From Alphaproteobacteria bacterium (GTDB lineage: Bacteria > Pseudomonadota > Alphaproteobacteria > CALKHQ01), in the NCBI GenBank assembly GCA_041396705.1, contig JAWKYB010000012.1, forward strand, positions 131,079 through 195,078: 64,000 bases of DNA, in the 5' to 3' direction. Shown piece after piece: positions 28,033-36,905 of the stretch. Positions within the stretch are counted from its first letter, which is position 1. Each line of letters opens with the position of its first letter. A model generated the notes under the pieces. That model was not told where the DNA came from. It saw only the letters and a list, made by a program, of their open reading frames with translations, and did not search any database. The position numbers were made by a program, and so were the translations under genes.

Positions 28033-29205
28033 TCACTCCATGGGACAGTCGGCGGCGTAGGCGTCGCCATGCGCCTCGAACACGGTGCCGCGCAGCGCAT
28101 TGCCGATGCGGCCGTCGTCCAGCATGACCACCTCGCGGACATAGAAGTTCTGGATCGGGAAATGGTTGGTGTTGAACCGGAACGGGCCGCGCACCGACTC
28201 GAAGTCCGCGGCCTCCAGCGCCGCGATCAGCGCCGCGGTGTCGTCCGTGGCGCCGCCGACGGCGGCCAGCGCGCTGTCGAGCAGTCGGGCGGCGTCGTAG
28301 GCCTGGGCGGCGTAGGGCGACGGGATGCGGTCGTAGGCCGCCTCGAAGCCGGCGACGAACTGCGCGTTGGCGGCGTTGTCGAGGTCCTGGGTCCAGAACG
28401 AGGTGTTGAACACGCCGAGCGCCGCCTCGCCGACCGCTGGCAGGATGGTCTGGTCGAAGCTGAACGACGGTCCGAACAGCGGGATCGTCTCCATCAGCCC
28501 GGCCTGCGCGTATTGCTTGACGAAGTTCACGCCCATGCCGCCGGGATAGAAAATATAGACGGCGTCGGGGTTTGCGGCGCGAAGCTCAGCCAGTTCGGCG
28601 GCATAGTCGGTCTGGTTGAGCTGGGTATAGACCTCGCCGGCCAGCCCGCCGTCGTAGAAGCGCTTGAAGCCGGCGAGCGCATCGGTGCCGGCCGGATAGT
28701 TCGGCGCCATGATATAGACGTTGTCGAAGCCCTGGTCCTTGACGTACTGGCCCATGGCCTCATGCGTGTTGTCGTTCTGCCAGGCGACGTTGAAGAAGTA
28801 CGGGCTGCACATCTCGCCGGCCAGCGGCGACGGACCGGCATTGGCGCTGACCAGGATGGTCTCGTTCTCGATCACCAGCGGCGCCACCGCCATCATCACG
28901 TTGGAGAAGACGATGCCGACGATCATGTCGACCTCGTCGCGCTCCAGCATCGACTGGGCGACCTGGCGCCCGACGTCGGGCTTCAGCTGGTCGTCCTCGA
29001 CGATCAGGTCGACGTCGAGCCCGCCCAGCGTGCCGCCGCTGTCGGCGATGCCGAGCTGGAAGCCGTCGAGCAGGTCCTGGCCCAGGGCCGCAGCCGGGCC
29101 GGACAGGGTGGCGATGAAGCCGATCTTGATCTCGTCGGCCTGGGCGATGCCGGCCCCGGCCAGCGCCGCCGCGCCCACGGCGGCGCCGATGATGTGTTGT
29201 CGCAT
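28033..29205 (-). CDS. livK: periplasmic substrate-binding protein of a Liv-type ABC transporter
   Basis: A 390-residue binding protein (type I periplasmic fold, COG0683). A signal peptide (MRQHIIGAAVGAAALAGAGIAQA) precedes mature DEIKIGFIATLSGPAAALGQD. The ATG at 29205 is preceded by GAGGGAGA. Unlike livHMGF, its frame is intact. Its neighbours are aryl-CoA ligase, acyl-CoA dehydrogenase and hydratase genes. Since Liv-type binding proteins often serve aromatic acids as well as amino acids, an aromatic ligand is plausible but not shown. Confidence 0.88.
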   Translation of the reverse strand: MRQHIIGAAVGAAALAGAGIAQADEIKIGFIATLSGPAAALGQDLLDGFQLGIADSGGTLGGLDVDLIVEDDQLKPDVGRQVAQSMLERDEVDMIVGIVFSNVMMAVAPLVIENETILVSANAGPSPLAGEMCSPYFFNVAWQNDNTHEAMGQYVKDQGFDNVYIMAPNYPAGTDALAGFKRFYDGGLAGEVYTQLNQTDYAAELAELRAANPDAVYIFYPGGMGVNFVKQYAQAGLMETIPLFGPSFSFDQTILPAVGEAALGVFNTSFWTQDLDNAANAQFVAGFEAAYDRIPSPYAAQAYDAARLLDSALAAVGGATDDTAALIAALEAADFESVRGPFRFNTNHFPIQNFYVREVVMLDDGRIGNALRGTVFEAHGDAYAADCPME

Positions 29206-29251
29206 GGATGTCTCCCTCGTCGCGTTCTCTGGGCCGTCGCCCTTGGCGGGG

Positions 29252-29280
29252 ATCATAGGCGAGGGCTGCCGCGATGCCAA
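29252..29280 (-). promoter_or_regulatory. sigma-70-type promoter of livK
   Basis: On the minus strand TTGGCA (29280-29275), a 17-base spacer and TATGAT (29257-29252) form a good -35/-10 pair. Transcription would start near 29245, giving a ~40-base leader before livK. Confidence 0.55.
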
Positions 29281-29390
29281 AGCGGAAGCGGCCACGCCCG
29301 CGGGCTTTCCTTTGCCGGCCGGCGGTCCCAGGTCACGGGCTCGCACCGCGCGGGGCCGACCCCGCCACAGCCGGCCAGGGAGACAGCGCG

Positions 29391-30100
29391 ATGATCGTCG
29401 TCCGCGACCGCGACAGCCGCGGCCAAACGCAGATCGGCTGGCTCGACAGCCGGCACAGCTTTTCGTTCGGCGACTATCGCGACCCGGCGCTGATGGGGTT
29501 CCGCGCGCTGCGCGTGATCAACGAGGACCGGGTGGTGCCGGGCGCCGGCTTCGCCACCCATGCCCATCGCGACATGGAGATCGTGTCCTACGTCCTGACC
29601 GGCGCCCTGGAGCACAAGGATTCGCTGGGCAACGGCTCGGTGATCCGGCCCGGCGACGTCCAGCGGATGAGCGCCGGCACCGGCATCACCCATTCGGAAT
29701 ACAACCCGAGCGCCAGCGAGCCGGCACTTCTGGCAGATCTGGATCCTGCCGGAGCGGCGCGGCCTGGAGCCGGGCTATGAGCAGAAGGTGTTTCCGCCGC
29801 AGCAGCGGCGCGGCCGCCTGCGTCTGGTCGGCGACCGCGACGGCAGCGACGGCGCCATCACCATCCACCAGGACGCGGCCCATGTCGCCGAGCTCGCTGC
29901 CGACGACAGCCTCGACCATCGCCATCCCGGACGGTCGCCATGCCTCGCTGCAGGTCGCCCGGCGGCACCGTCGCGCTGAACGGCGACACGCTGCGCGCCG
30001 GCGACGGCGCGGCGATCGTCGACGTGAACCCGGCATCTCGCTGGCAAGCGAGACCTGGCGCCGAGCGCCGGTTGTTCGACCTGCTCGATGGCGCCGCGCG
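29391..30100 (+). pseudogene. pirin-family protein, frame-disrupted
   Basis: Bicupin of the pirin/YhhW family; some members are quercetinases, others have no assigned activity. The ATG at 29391 follows AGGGAGA. Clean N-terminal half: IGWLDSRHSFSFGDYRDPALMGFRALRVINED, the metal-binding FATHAHRDMEIVSYVL and HKDSLGNGSVI, and MSAGTGITHSEYNPS. A base is missing near 29721: the family text HFWQIWILPERRGLEPGYEQK continues in the next frame. Further breaks lie near 29880-29940 and 30030, ending around ETGAE...LFDLL. The end is approximate. Confidence 0.78.
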
Positions 30101-30109
30101 GCCTACAGC

Positions 30110-30495
30110 GCGGCGGGCCACCGGCCTGGGCGACCGGCCGCGCCTCCTCGCGGTCCAGCGGCCAGGGCGGTGATGGTGACGGCGACGAGCATAGCGCGGC
30201 GCGTCGCCGGCCGCCCTGAACTGGAAATCGGTGCCGAGCGGACCGTCAGGCAGACGCCGGGCTCCAGAGCAACCACCGCTTCGCGGCCGCCCTGCTGGCG
30301 CCATATCCGCGGCCGGCGACGATGTACTCAGATCTCTTCGACCGTGTTGTGGTGACCGCCTGCGACCTGCTCCGGCGCGAGCGTGAAGTGGGCCATGCTG
30401 CCGCCCGGCAGCCGCAGCAGCGCCCGCACGTCGGAGCCGTCGGGGGCCTGGACGTCCGCTTCGGCCGGCAGCCGCATCGTCTCGAACGCCGTCAT
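30110..30495 (-). pseudogene. small cupin-domain protein, frame-disrupted
   Basis: The ATG at 30495 overlaps the stop of the rhomboid gene. The N-terminus reads MTAFETMRLPAEADVQAPDG, then a cupin motif with metal-type ligands (MAHFTLAPEQVAGGHHNTVEEI). The frame stops at 30328, but YIVAGRG continues in another frame, followed by GREAVVALEPGV, GTDFQFRAAGDAP and a PPWP-type ending usual for small cupins. Two or more indels are needed. It could bind or isomerise a small product of the neighbouring CoA pathway. The end coordinate is approximate. Confidence 0.6.
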
Positions 30496-31209
30496 TCGGG
30501 CGTGCTCCGGCGCACCCGGCGCGGCGGCCGCGGCGACGGCTGGAACAGCGCCACGCCAGGCGGCCGCAGGAACAGGATCAGCACCAGCCCGGCGACCAGC
30601 CCGCCCATGTGCGCCCACCAGGCGATGCCCTCGACCGGCCAGATCCAGCCCAGCGCCACGTGCAGCAGCACGACGACGATCATCCAGACCCAGCCCGGCA
30701 TCGCGATCACGAACAGGAACAGCCAGCCGGTCGGCCACAGCATGACATAGGCGGGATATGACTGCGAAGACGCCGCTGGCGCCGATCATCACGATCGCCG
30801 GCTCCGCGGTCAGGTAGACCTCGGCCAGCGCGGCGGCGAGACCGCCCAGCACGAACAGCAGCGCCATCCGCCAGGTCCTGATGGCGCGCCCCACCGCCGG
30901 TCCGAACGACAGCAGGGCGACCATGTCCAGGAACAGGTGCCAGAAGCCGTCGTGCAGCAGCATGGTGAACAGCGGCAGTTGCAGGGCAGCAGGGCCAGGC
31001 CTCAGCTGCGTTCCAGTCCCTTCAGGAAATACCTGGCGTCAGGCCGAAGGCGGGATGAATTGCGCCTGCTCGGTCGGTCGCAGGTCCCGGTAGACGAACA
31101 CCGCGACGCAGGCCGCCGCGAACAGCAGGCTGAACAGCTTGCCCTCGGTGTTGAACACCGGTTCGCGCCGGCGGCGCGGGGCGTCGTCGGGACGCGGGCG
31201 GTTGACCAT
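30492..31209 (-). pseudogene. rhomboid-family intramembrane serine protease, frame-disrupted
   Basis: The N-terminus (MVNRPRPDDAPRRRREPVFNTEG, then a membrane segment) starts at 31209, 5 bases after the CoA ligase stop. A stop appears after AQFIPPSA, but the adjacent frame gives AFGLTP, and the protein resumes at LPLFTMLLHDGFWHLFLDMVALLSFG. The catalytic serine motif is GASGVFA, and the catalytic His-containing helix is AWWAHMGGLVAGLVLILF, reached after another break near 30750. Six membrane segments are expected. It sits inside a degradation operon with no evident client. Confidence 0.75.
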
Positions 31210-31214
31210 GCCGG

Positions 31215-32846
31215 TCAGCCAGCGTCGCGCAGCTTGAAGCGCTGCACCTTGCCGGTCTCGGTGCGCGGCAGGCTGTCGACGAAGGCGACCGCGCGCGGGT
31301 ACTGAACGGTGCGACCGTGCGTTTGACGAAGTCCCAGCGCCTTGGCGGTGTCCGGCCCGGCCTCGACCCCCTCGCGCAGCACCACGAACGCCTTGACGAT
31401 GGGCCGCGCTCGGCGTCCGCATGCTGATCACCGCGCATTCGCGTATCGTCGTCATGCTCCAGCAGCGCTGCCCACCTCCGGCCCGGCGATGTTGTAGCCG
31501 GACGATGATCAGCGTCGTCGGTGCGCGCCTGGTAGATGAAATAGCCGTCCGCGTCGACCATGTAGGCGTCGCCGGTCAGGTTCCAGCCGTCCTTGACATA
31601 GACGGCCTGGCGGTCGTCGGCGAGGTAGCGGCAGCCGGTCGGGCCGCGCACCGCCAGCCGGCCGACTCGCTGGCGGTGCGGCGCGCCGGCGGCGTCGACC
31701 ACCCGCGCGATAGCCGGGGATCGAAGGCTTGCCGGTGGCGCTGGGCCGTATGTTTTCCTTCGTCGGCCGAGATGAAGATGGGCAAAGATCCCTGGTCGCG
31801 CTGATGCCGTCGATGATGGTGATGCCGGCGGACTCCGGCGCTACGCTCGAAGGTCGTGAGCCGGCAGCGTCTCGCCGGCGGAGACGCACTTTGCGCAGGC
31901 TGGCGATGGATCGCAGCTGCCGGCCTCGTAGAAGCGGTCGAGCATGGCGCGATAGGCGGTCGGCGCGGTGAAGTGACCGTCGCCCTGAAGCGCGCGATGG
32001 CGGCGATCAGCTCGGCTGGGGTGTGCGCGGCAGCAGCACGGTCGCCGCGAACGCGCGCATCGGGAACAGCAGCAGCCCGCCCAGGCCGAAGGTGAAGGCC
32101 AGCGGCGGCGAGCCGATGAAGACGTCGTCCGCGGTCGGGCGCAGCACATAGCGCGGGAAGCAGTCGCAGATCGCCAGCACGTCGCGGTGGAAGTGCATGG
32201 TGCCCTTCGGCTTGCCGGTGGTGCCGGAGGTGAAGGCGATCAGGCAGACGTCGTCGTCGGCGGTGTCGGCGGCCGGGAAGGGGGCGCCGTGCCGCGCCAT
32301 CAGCGGCTCGACCGCGTCGTCGGCGGCCGGGTCGCCGAAGCTGCGGCGGACCAGCGGGCGCGCCGCGTGGTCGGCAATCGCGTAAACTTCGTCGCCCAAC
32401 GCCTTCTCGTAGAGGCAGAAATCGATTTCGGCCTTGTCGACGATCACGGCCAGCTCGCGGGCGCGCAACAGCGGCATGGTGGCGACCGCGATGGCGCCGG
32501 CCTTGACCACCGCCAGCCAGGCAGCGGCCATCATCGGGCCGCCGCCGCCGCGCAGCAGCACGCGGTTGCCCGACACCACGCCCATGTCGGCGACCAGCAC
32601 ATGCGCCAGCCGGTCGACCCGGTCGGCCAGCTCGGCATAGCTCCAGGCGCCGTCGGCGAAGTGGATCGCCGGCCGGGCGCCATGGCCGGCGGCGAGCGCG
32701 TCGTCGATCAGCGTCGCGGCGCAGTTCAGCCGCTCCGGATAGGCGAGATCGTTCAGGCCGTGCGCATCGATCACCGGCCACAGGTGCGGCGGCGGCAGGT
32801 TGTCGCGCGCGAAGCTGTCGACGTGGCCGCTAGGATGCATGTGCAT
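31215..32846 (-). pseudogene. aryl-CoA ligase (2-aminobenzoate/benzoate-CoA ligase type), frame-disrupted
   Basis: Adenylate-forming acid-CoA ligase. The N-terminus (SGHVDSFARDNLPPPHLWP) and LNCAATLIDDALAAGHGARPAI are typical of the 2-aminobenzoate-CoA ligase branch. The ATP signature is IAFTSGTTGKPKGTMHFH. The first ~280 residues are clean. From about 32030 the frame changes repeatedly (near 32030, 31960, 31800, 31700, 31490, 31310), yet TPAELIAAIARFRATV, TASESAGWRCAARP and GWNLTGDAYMVDADGYFIYQ are all recognisable. It overlaps the dehydrogenase gene by 17 bases. Activation of an aromatic acid to its CoA ester is the expected role; anthranilate is a guess from similarity. Confidence 0.75.
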
Positions 32847-34024
32847 GGCCCGTTCCGCCCTCCGGTGCGGCGGCGAAGGCGGCCCGGGTCTGCGCGCCGA
32901 CGATCTGGCGCTGGACCTCCGAGGCGCCCTCGTAGATGCGCAGCGCCCTGACCTCGCGATACAGCCGCTCGACGATCGAGCCTAGCACGACGCCGCTGCC
33001 GCCGTGCATCTGCACCGCGGCGTCGACCACGCGCTGCGCCGCCTCGGTGGCAAAGAGCTTGGCCATCGAGGCCTCGCGGGTGTTGCGGCCGTCGACGGTG
33101 TCGGCGCGCCAGGCGGCGCGGTAGACCAGCAGCGCGGCCGCGTCGATGTCCAGCGCCATGTCGGCCAGCGCGGCCTGGGTCACCGGCATCTCGGCCAGGG
33201 TGGTGCCGAACATCGGCCGGCGCTCGCTCCAGGCCAGCGCCCGTCGAGCGCGCGGCGGGCAAAACCAGCGCCGCGGCGCCGACCGACGGGCGGAACCGGT
33301 CGAGCACGGTCATCACCGCCTTGAATCCGCCGCCGCGCGGCCCGACCAGCGCGTCGGCGGGCAGCCGGCAGCCGTCGAACGCCAGCCGGCCGAGCGGGTG
33401 CGGGGCGATCACCTGCTGGCGCTCCGCCACGGTCAGGCCGGGCGCATCGGCCGGCGCCACGAACAGGCTGAGCCCGCGGGTGCCCGGCCCGTCGCTGCGG
33501 GCCAGCACGAGATAGTGGTCGGCGATACCGGCGTTGGAGATCAGCGTCTTCTCGCCGTTCCAGCACCCAGCCGCCGGCGTCCTCGACCGCGGCGGTCGCC
33601 ACCGCGCCCACGTCCGAGCCCGACTGCGGCTCGGTCATCGCCAGCGCGGCGATCGCACGCCCCTCGCGCACCGGCGGCAGGATGCGCGCGCGCTGCGCCG
33701 GGTTGCCGAAGGCGGCCAGCGCCGCGGTGCCCAGCCCCTGGCATCACCAGGGCGAAGTCGGCGAGGCCGTGATGGCAGCGCCAGGGTCTCGCGGGCGAGA
33801 CAGAGGGCGCGGACGTCGAGCGGCTTGCCGTCGTCAGGGACCGGGATGCCGAGCCAGCCGGCCTCGCCCAGCGCGGCGACGAGGGCGCGGCAGTCGGCGT
33901 CGACCGTCGCCTCGCCATGGCCGAACCGCGCCAGCCTGGCCGCGCACCAGCTCTCCAGCTTGTCGGCCAGCGCCCGGTGGGCGTCGGTCAGGAACGGCCA
34001 GTCGAGAAAGCTGCGGTCGGCCAT
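32830..34024 (-). pseudogene. acyl-CoA dehydrogenase, frame-disrupted
   Basis: FAD-dependent acyl-CoA dehydrogenase. N-terminal helices start at MADRSFLDWPFLTDAHRALADKL. The FAD/substrate motif AIAALAMTEPQSGSDVGA is in one frame. LVLARSDGPGTRGLSLFVAP and GGGFKAVMTVLDRFRPSVGAAAL are in another, and the C-terminal domain (DAAVQMHGGSGVVLGSIVERLYREVRALRIYEGASEVQ) in a third. Breaks lie near 33800, 33740, 33565 and 33245. Its ATG overlaps the hydratase stop, so the three catabolic genes are translationally coupled. Confidence 0.8.
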
Positions 34025-34878
34025 CAATCGCCCTCGAACGCCGGCGGGCGCTTGGCGACGAAGGCGTCGTAGGCGCGGCGGAAGTCGTTGGTCTGCATGC
34101 AGATCGCCTGGGCCTGCGCCTCCGCCTCGATGGCGGATTCCAGCCCCATGTCCCATTCGCGGTGCAGCATCCGCTTGGTGATGCCGTGGGCGAAGGTCGG
34201 CCCCTCGGCCAGCCGGCGCGCGGTGTCCTCGGCCGCCGCGCCCAGCCCGGCGGGTTCGACCAGCCGGTTGAAGAAGCCCCAGCGCTCCGCCTCGTCGGCC
34301 GGCATGATGCGGCCGGTGTAGAGCAGCTCGGCCGCCCGGCCCTGGCCGACGATGCGCGGCAGCATCGCGCAGGCGCCCATGTCGCAGCCGGCCAGTCCGA
34401 CGCGGGTGAACAGGAACGCGACCTTCGCCGCCGGCGTGCCGATGCGGATGTCCGAGGCCATGGCGAGGATGGCGCCGGCGCCGACGCAGATGCCGTCGAC
34501 CGCGGCGACGATCGGCTGCGGGCAGGCACGCATCGCCAGCACCAGGTCGCCGGTCAGCCGCGTGAAGGCCAGCAGGCCGGTCATGTCCTGGTCGAGCAGG
34601 GGGCCGATGATCTCGTGCACGTCGCCGCCGGAGCAGAAGTTGCCGCCGGCGCCAGCGATCACGACGGTCTTGACGGCGTCGCAGCGCGCCAGGGCGCGGA
34701 ACAGGTCGCGCAGCTCGGCATAGGACTGGAAGGTCAGCGGGTTCTTGCGCGCCGGCCGGTCGAGCACGACGGTACCGACCGGGCCGTCGACCCGCCAGCG
34801 CACGTGCCGGGCGCGATAGGCCGCGGCGTCGTCGATGGCGAAGTATGCGGCGGACTCAAAGCGGTGCTCGGACATCAT
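34024..34878 (-). CDS. enoyl-CoA hydratase/isomerase (crotonase) family protein
   Basis: A 284-residue crotonase with an intact frame. Oxyanion-hole motifs are AGAGGNFCSGGDVHEI and DGICVGAGAILAMASDIRIG. The general-acid position is in VGLAGCDMGACAMLPRIVG. A second Met at 34875 is an equally good start. It is the first gene of an operon with acyl-CoA dehydrogenase, aryl-CoA ligase, rhomboid and cupin. In the 2-aminobenzoate-CoA-type clusters a crotonase of this kind acts on the CoA intermediate; the exact reaction is not readable from sequence. Confidence 0.85.
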   Translation of the reverse strand: MMSEHRFESAAYFAIDDAAAYRARHVRWRVDGPVGTVVLDRPARKNPLTFQSYAELRDLFRALARCDAVKTVVIAGAGGNFCSGGDVHEIIGPLLDQDMTGLLAFTRLTGDLVLAMRACPQPIVAAVDGICVGAGAILAMASDIRIGTPAAKVAFLFTRVGLAGCDMGACAMLPRIVGQGRAAELLYTGRIMPADEAERWGFFNRLVEPAGLGAAAEDTARRLAEGPTFAHGITKRMLHREWDMGLESAIEAEAQAQAICMQTNDFRRAYDAFVAKRPPAFEGD

Positions 34879-34958
34879 CGGCCACTATAGGCCGGGAGCG
34901 GGGCCCTCTGTCATCAGCAGCAAGCGCGCCGCGCCACGGTTGCCGATGCGCGGTCTTG

Positions 34959-34987
34959 TTGACACAGCTCTTGCACGCCGGGCGATA
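34959..34987 (+). promoter_or_regulatory. sigma-70-type promoter ahead of the DUF883-like gene
   Basis: TTGACA (34959-34964), a 17-base spacer and GCGATA (34982-34987) form a good -35 with a moderate -10. The predicted start near 34995 would leave a ~130-base leader before the gene at 35127. Confidence 0.4.
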
Positions 34988-35126
34988 ACCTGTTGAAATC
35001 AGGGAAAGCGCTGGCCCGGCCCTTCCATCAGAGACAACGCGCCGCACGGCGGATTCGCTTGAATCGGCGGAACGAAACGCCAGCTGGTGATGTTAAGGCG
35101 GGATCGGTCGCAACGGAGAGGACGCG

Positions 35127-35435
35127 ATGGCTAGCACACCGGATTCGGCGAAGGACACCCAGGAGAAGCTGGAGGCCGACATCGCCAAGCTGCGCGAGGA
35201 ACTTTCCTCGCTGTCCAGGTCGGTCAAGGAGGTCATCCAGCCGCAGGTCAAGCAGCGGGTGAACCGCGTGCGCGATGCCGCGGTGGACGTGGCGGAGGAC
35301 ATGCAGTCGCGGGCGCGCGAGTATGGCGAGGCGGCGGCGGCGTCGGTGCGCGACAGCGTGCGGACGCACCCGATGGCGGCGATGGGCATCGCCTTCGTCG
35401 CCGGCGCGCTGGCCGCCATCCTGCTGCGCCGCTAA
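35127..35435 (+). CDS. DUF883/ElaB-YqjD-type membrane-anchored protein
   Basis: A 102-residue protein: a charged, helical N-terminal region (residues ~8-75, coiled-coil-like, LEADIAKLREELSSLSRSVKEV) followed by a single C-terminal membrane anchor (MGIAFVAGALAAILLRR). This is the YqjD/ElaB layout; YqjD of E. coli is a stationary-phase inner-membrane protein that binds ribosomes. The ATG at 35127 follows GGAGAGG. It is probably cotranscribed with the membrane protein at 35457. Confidence 0.75.
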   Translation: MASTPDSAKDTQEKLEADIAKLREELSSLSRSVKEVIQPQVKQRVNRVRDAAVDVAEDMQSRAREYGEAAAASVRDSVRTHPMAAMGIAFVAGALAAILLRR

Positions 35436-35456
35436 GGCCGGAGCGGCGCGGCCGGC

Positions 35457-35792
35457 ATGAAGAACCTGCTCGACAACCTGTTTGCCGGGCTGATCGTGCT
35501 GGCGCTGACGCTGGTCGCGATCGGCTTGCTCAGTGCGGCCGCCGTCGTCGGGTTCGCGGCGCTGGTGGGCACGGGCGGGGCGCTGGCCATCGTCGGCGCG
35601 ATCCTGATCGTGCTGGCGCTGCTGGTCGCGCTGGTGATGCGCGGTCGCGGGCGGCCGACCGTGGCGGACCGCCACGGCAACGGCCTCGATGCCGGCGGCA
35701 TCGCGGCCGGTTTCGTGCTCGGCCTGTGGGACGGGTTCACGCGGCCGCGGCGCCCGCCGCCGCCCGACGGACAACCGCGCGCCGAGCCGTGA
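35457..35792 (+). CDS. small membrane protein of unknown function
   Basis: A 111-residue protein with two strongly hydrophobic segments (about residues 8-37 and 42-61), then a basic loop and a Gly/Pro-rich tail (RPRRPPPPDGQP). In many alphaproteobacteria a phage-holin-family (DUF1469) protein follows the YqjD-like gene; this product is in that position and has that size, but I do not see a clear signature. It starts 21 bases after the previous gene. Confidence 0.55.
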   Translation: MKNLLDNLFAGLIVLALTLVAIGLLSAAAVVGFAALVGTGGALAIVGAILIVLALLVALVMRGRGRPTVADRHGNGLDAGGIAAGFVLGLWDGFTRPRRPPPPDGQPRAEP

Positions 35793-35814
35793 TCCGGGCG
35801 GGCCGTGACGGGCC

Positions 35815-36609
35815 TCAGGTCACCGCGCCGCCGGCGATCGGGATCGCGGTGCCGGTGACGCCGGCGGCCTCCGCCTGGCACAGCCAGCGGACCGCGGCCG
35901 CGACCTCGGCCGGTCGGATGTAGCGACCGATCGGCACGTTCGCGATCAGGCCGTCGCGGGCGCGGCTCGCGTTCATGCCCGTCTTCGCCGTGATCGTCGC
36001 CACCGCCTGGTCGACCAGCTCGGTATCGGTATAGCCCGGGCAGACCGCGTTGACGGTGATGCCGTCGCGGGCCAGCTCGGCGGCCAGAGCGCGGGTCAGG
36101 CCGACGACGCCGTGCTTGGCGGCGCAATAGGCCGTGACATAGGGAAAGCCGACCAGCCCCGCCGTCGAGGCGACGTTGACGATGCGCGCACCGTCCTCCG
36201 CCCGCCGCAGCAGCGGCAGCAGCGCCCGGCCGACGCGGTAGACGCTGGTCAGGTTGGTGTCCAGCATCCGCTGCCAGAACCCCTCGTCCAGCTTGTCGAA
36301 GGCGATGCTGTCGGCGGCGCCGGCGTTGTTGACCAGGATCTCGAGCCGCGGACACGCCGTGCCGATGGCGGCCGCCAGCGCATCGATGTCCTGCGGCGCG
36401 GTCACGTCGCAGCGGGCATGACGCACCGGCACGTCGTGGCGGCGGGCGAGATCGGCGGCCACTGCCGCCAGCACGGTCTCGTTGCGTCCGGTGATCCACA
36501 GCGACGCGCCGTCGGCGGCGAGGGCGTCGGCGATGGCGGCGCCGATTCCGCGGCTGCCGCCGGTGACCAGCGCGGTCTGGCCGGCAAGCGGACGGCGTGT
36601 GTCGGCCAC
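35815..36609 (-). CDS. short-chain dehydrogenase/reductase
   Basis: Classical SDR, 264 residues. NAD(P)-binding TGGSRGIGAAIADAL at residues ~16-31, NNAG at about 92-95, catalytic Ser in VNVASTAGLVGF and YxxxK in TAYCAAKHGVVGL. The C-terminus (VTGTAIPIAGGAVT) is usual. SDRs of this type accompany aryl-CoA ligase/crotonase clusters, and this one lies just upstream of that operon on the same strand, separated by two genes of opposite orientation, so a role as the 3-hydroxyacyl-CoA step is possible. The substrate is not known. Confidence 0.85.
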   Translation of the reverse strand: MADTRRPLAGQTALVTGGSRGIGAAIADALAADGASLWITGRNETVLAAVAADLARRHDVPVRHARCDVTAPQDIDALAAAIGTACPRLEILVNNAGAADSIAFDKLDEGFWQRMLDTNLTSVYRVGRALLPLLRRAEDGARIVNVASTAGLVGFPYVTAYCAAKHGVVGLTRALAAELARDGITVNAVCPGYTDTELVDQAVATITAKTGMNASRARDGLIANVPIGRYIRPAEVAAAVRWLCQAEAAGVTGTAIPIAGGAVT

Positions 36610-36620
36610 CGCCCGATGCC

Positions 36621-36860
36621 TCAGGCGAAGGCCTTGAACGTGATCAGCGTGAACGTGTCCTTGACCCCCGGCAGGGTCTGGATCTCCTGGTTGACGAAGT
36701 GGCCGATATCGCGATCGTCCTCAAGGTAGCACTTCATCAACAGGTCGTACTGACCTGAAATAGAATAGACTTCCGACACGCCTTCGACATCGACCGCGGC
36801 GTCGGCAACGTCGTAGGACCGGCCGAGCTCGCTCTTGACCATGATGAAGATCGTCTGCAT
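36621..36860 (-). CDS. stand-alone Lrp/AsnC ligand-binding domain protein
   Basis: A 79-residue protein equal to the C-terminal alpha-beta (RAM) effector domain of Lrp/AsnC regulators, without any DNA-binding domain: MQTIFIMVKSELGRSYDVAD, VYSISGQYDLLMKCY and GVKDTFTLITFKA. Such proteins form ring oligomers and can bind amino acids or associate with full-length Lrp proteins. It sits 11 bases ahead of the SDR gene and probably shares its transcript. Confidence 0.85.
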   Translation of the reverse strand: MQTIFIMVKSELGRSYDVADAAVDVEGVSEVYSISGQYDLLMKCYLEDDRDIGHFVNQEIQTLPGVKDTFTLITFKAFA

Positions 36861-36905
36861 GGGGCTCCCCTTCGGCGCCGCGGGACCCGTCCGGCCACGC
36901 CGCGG

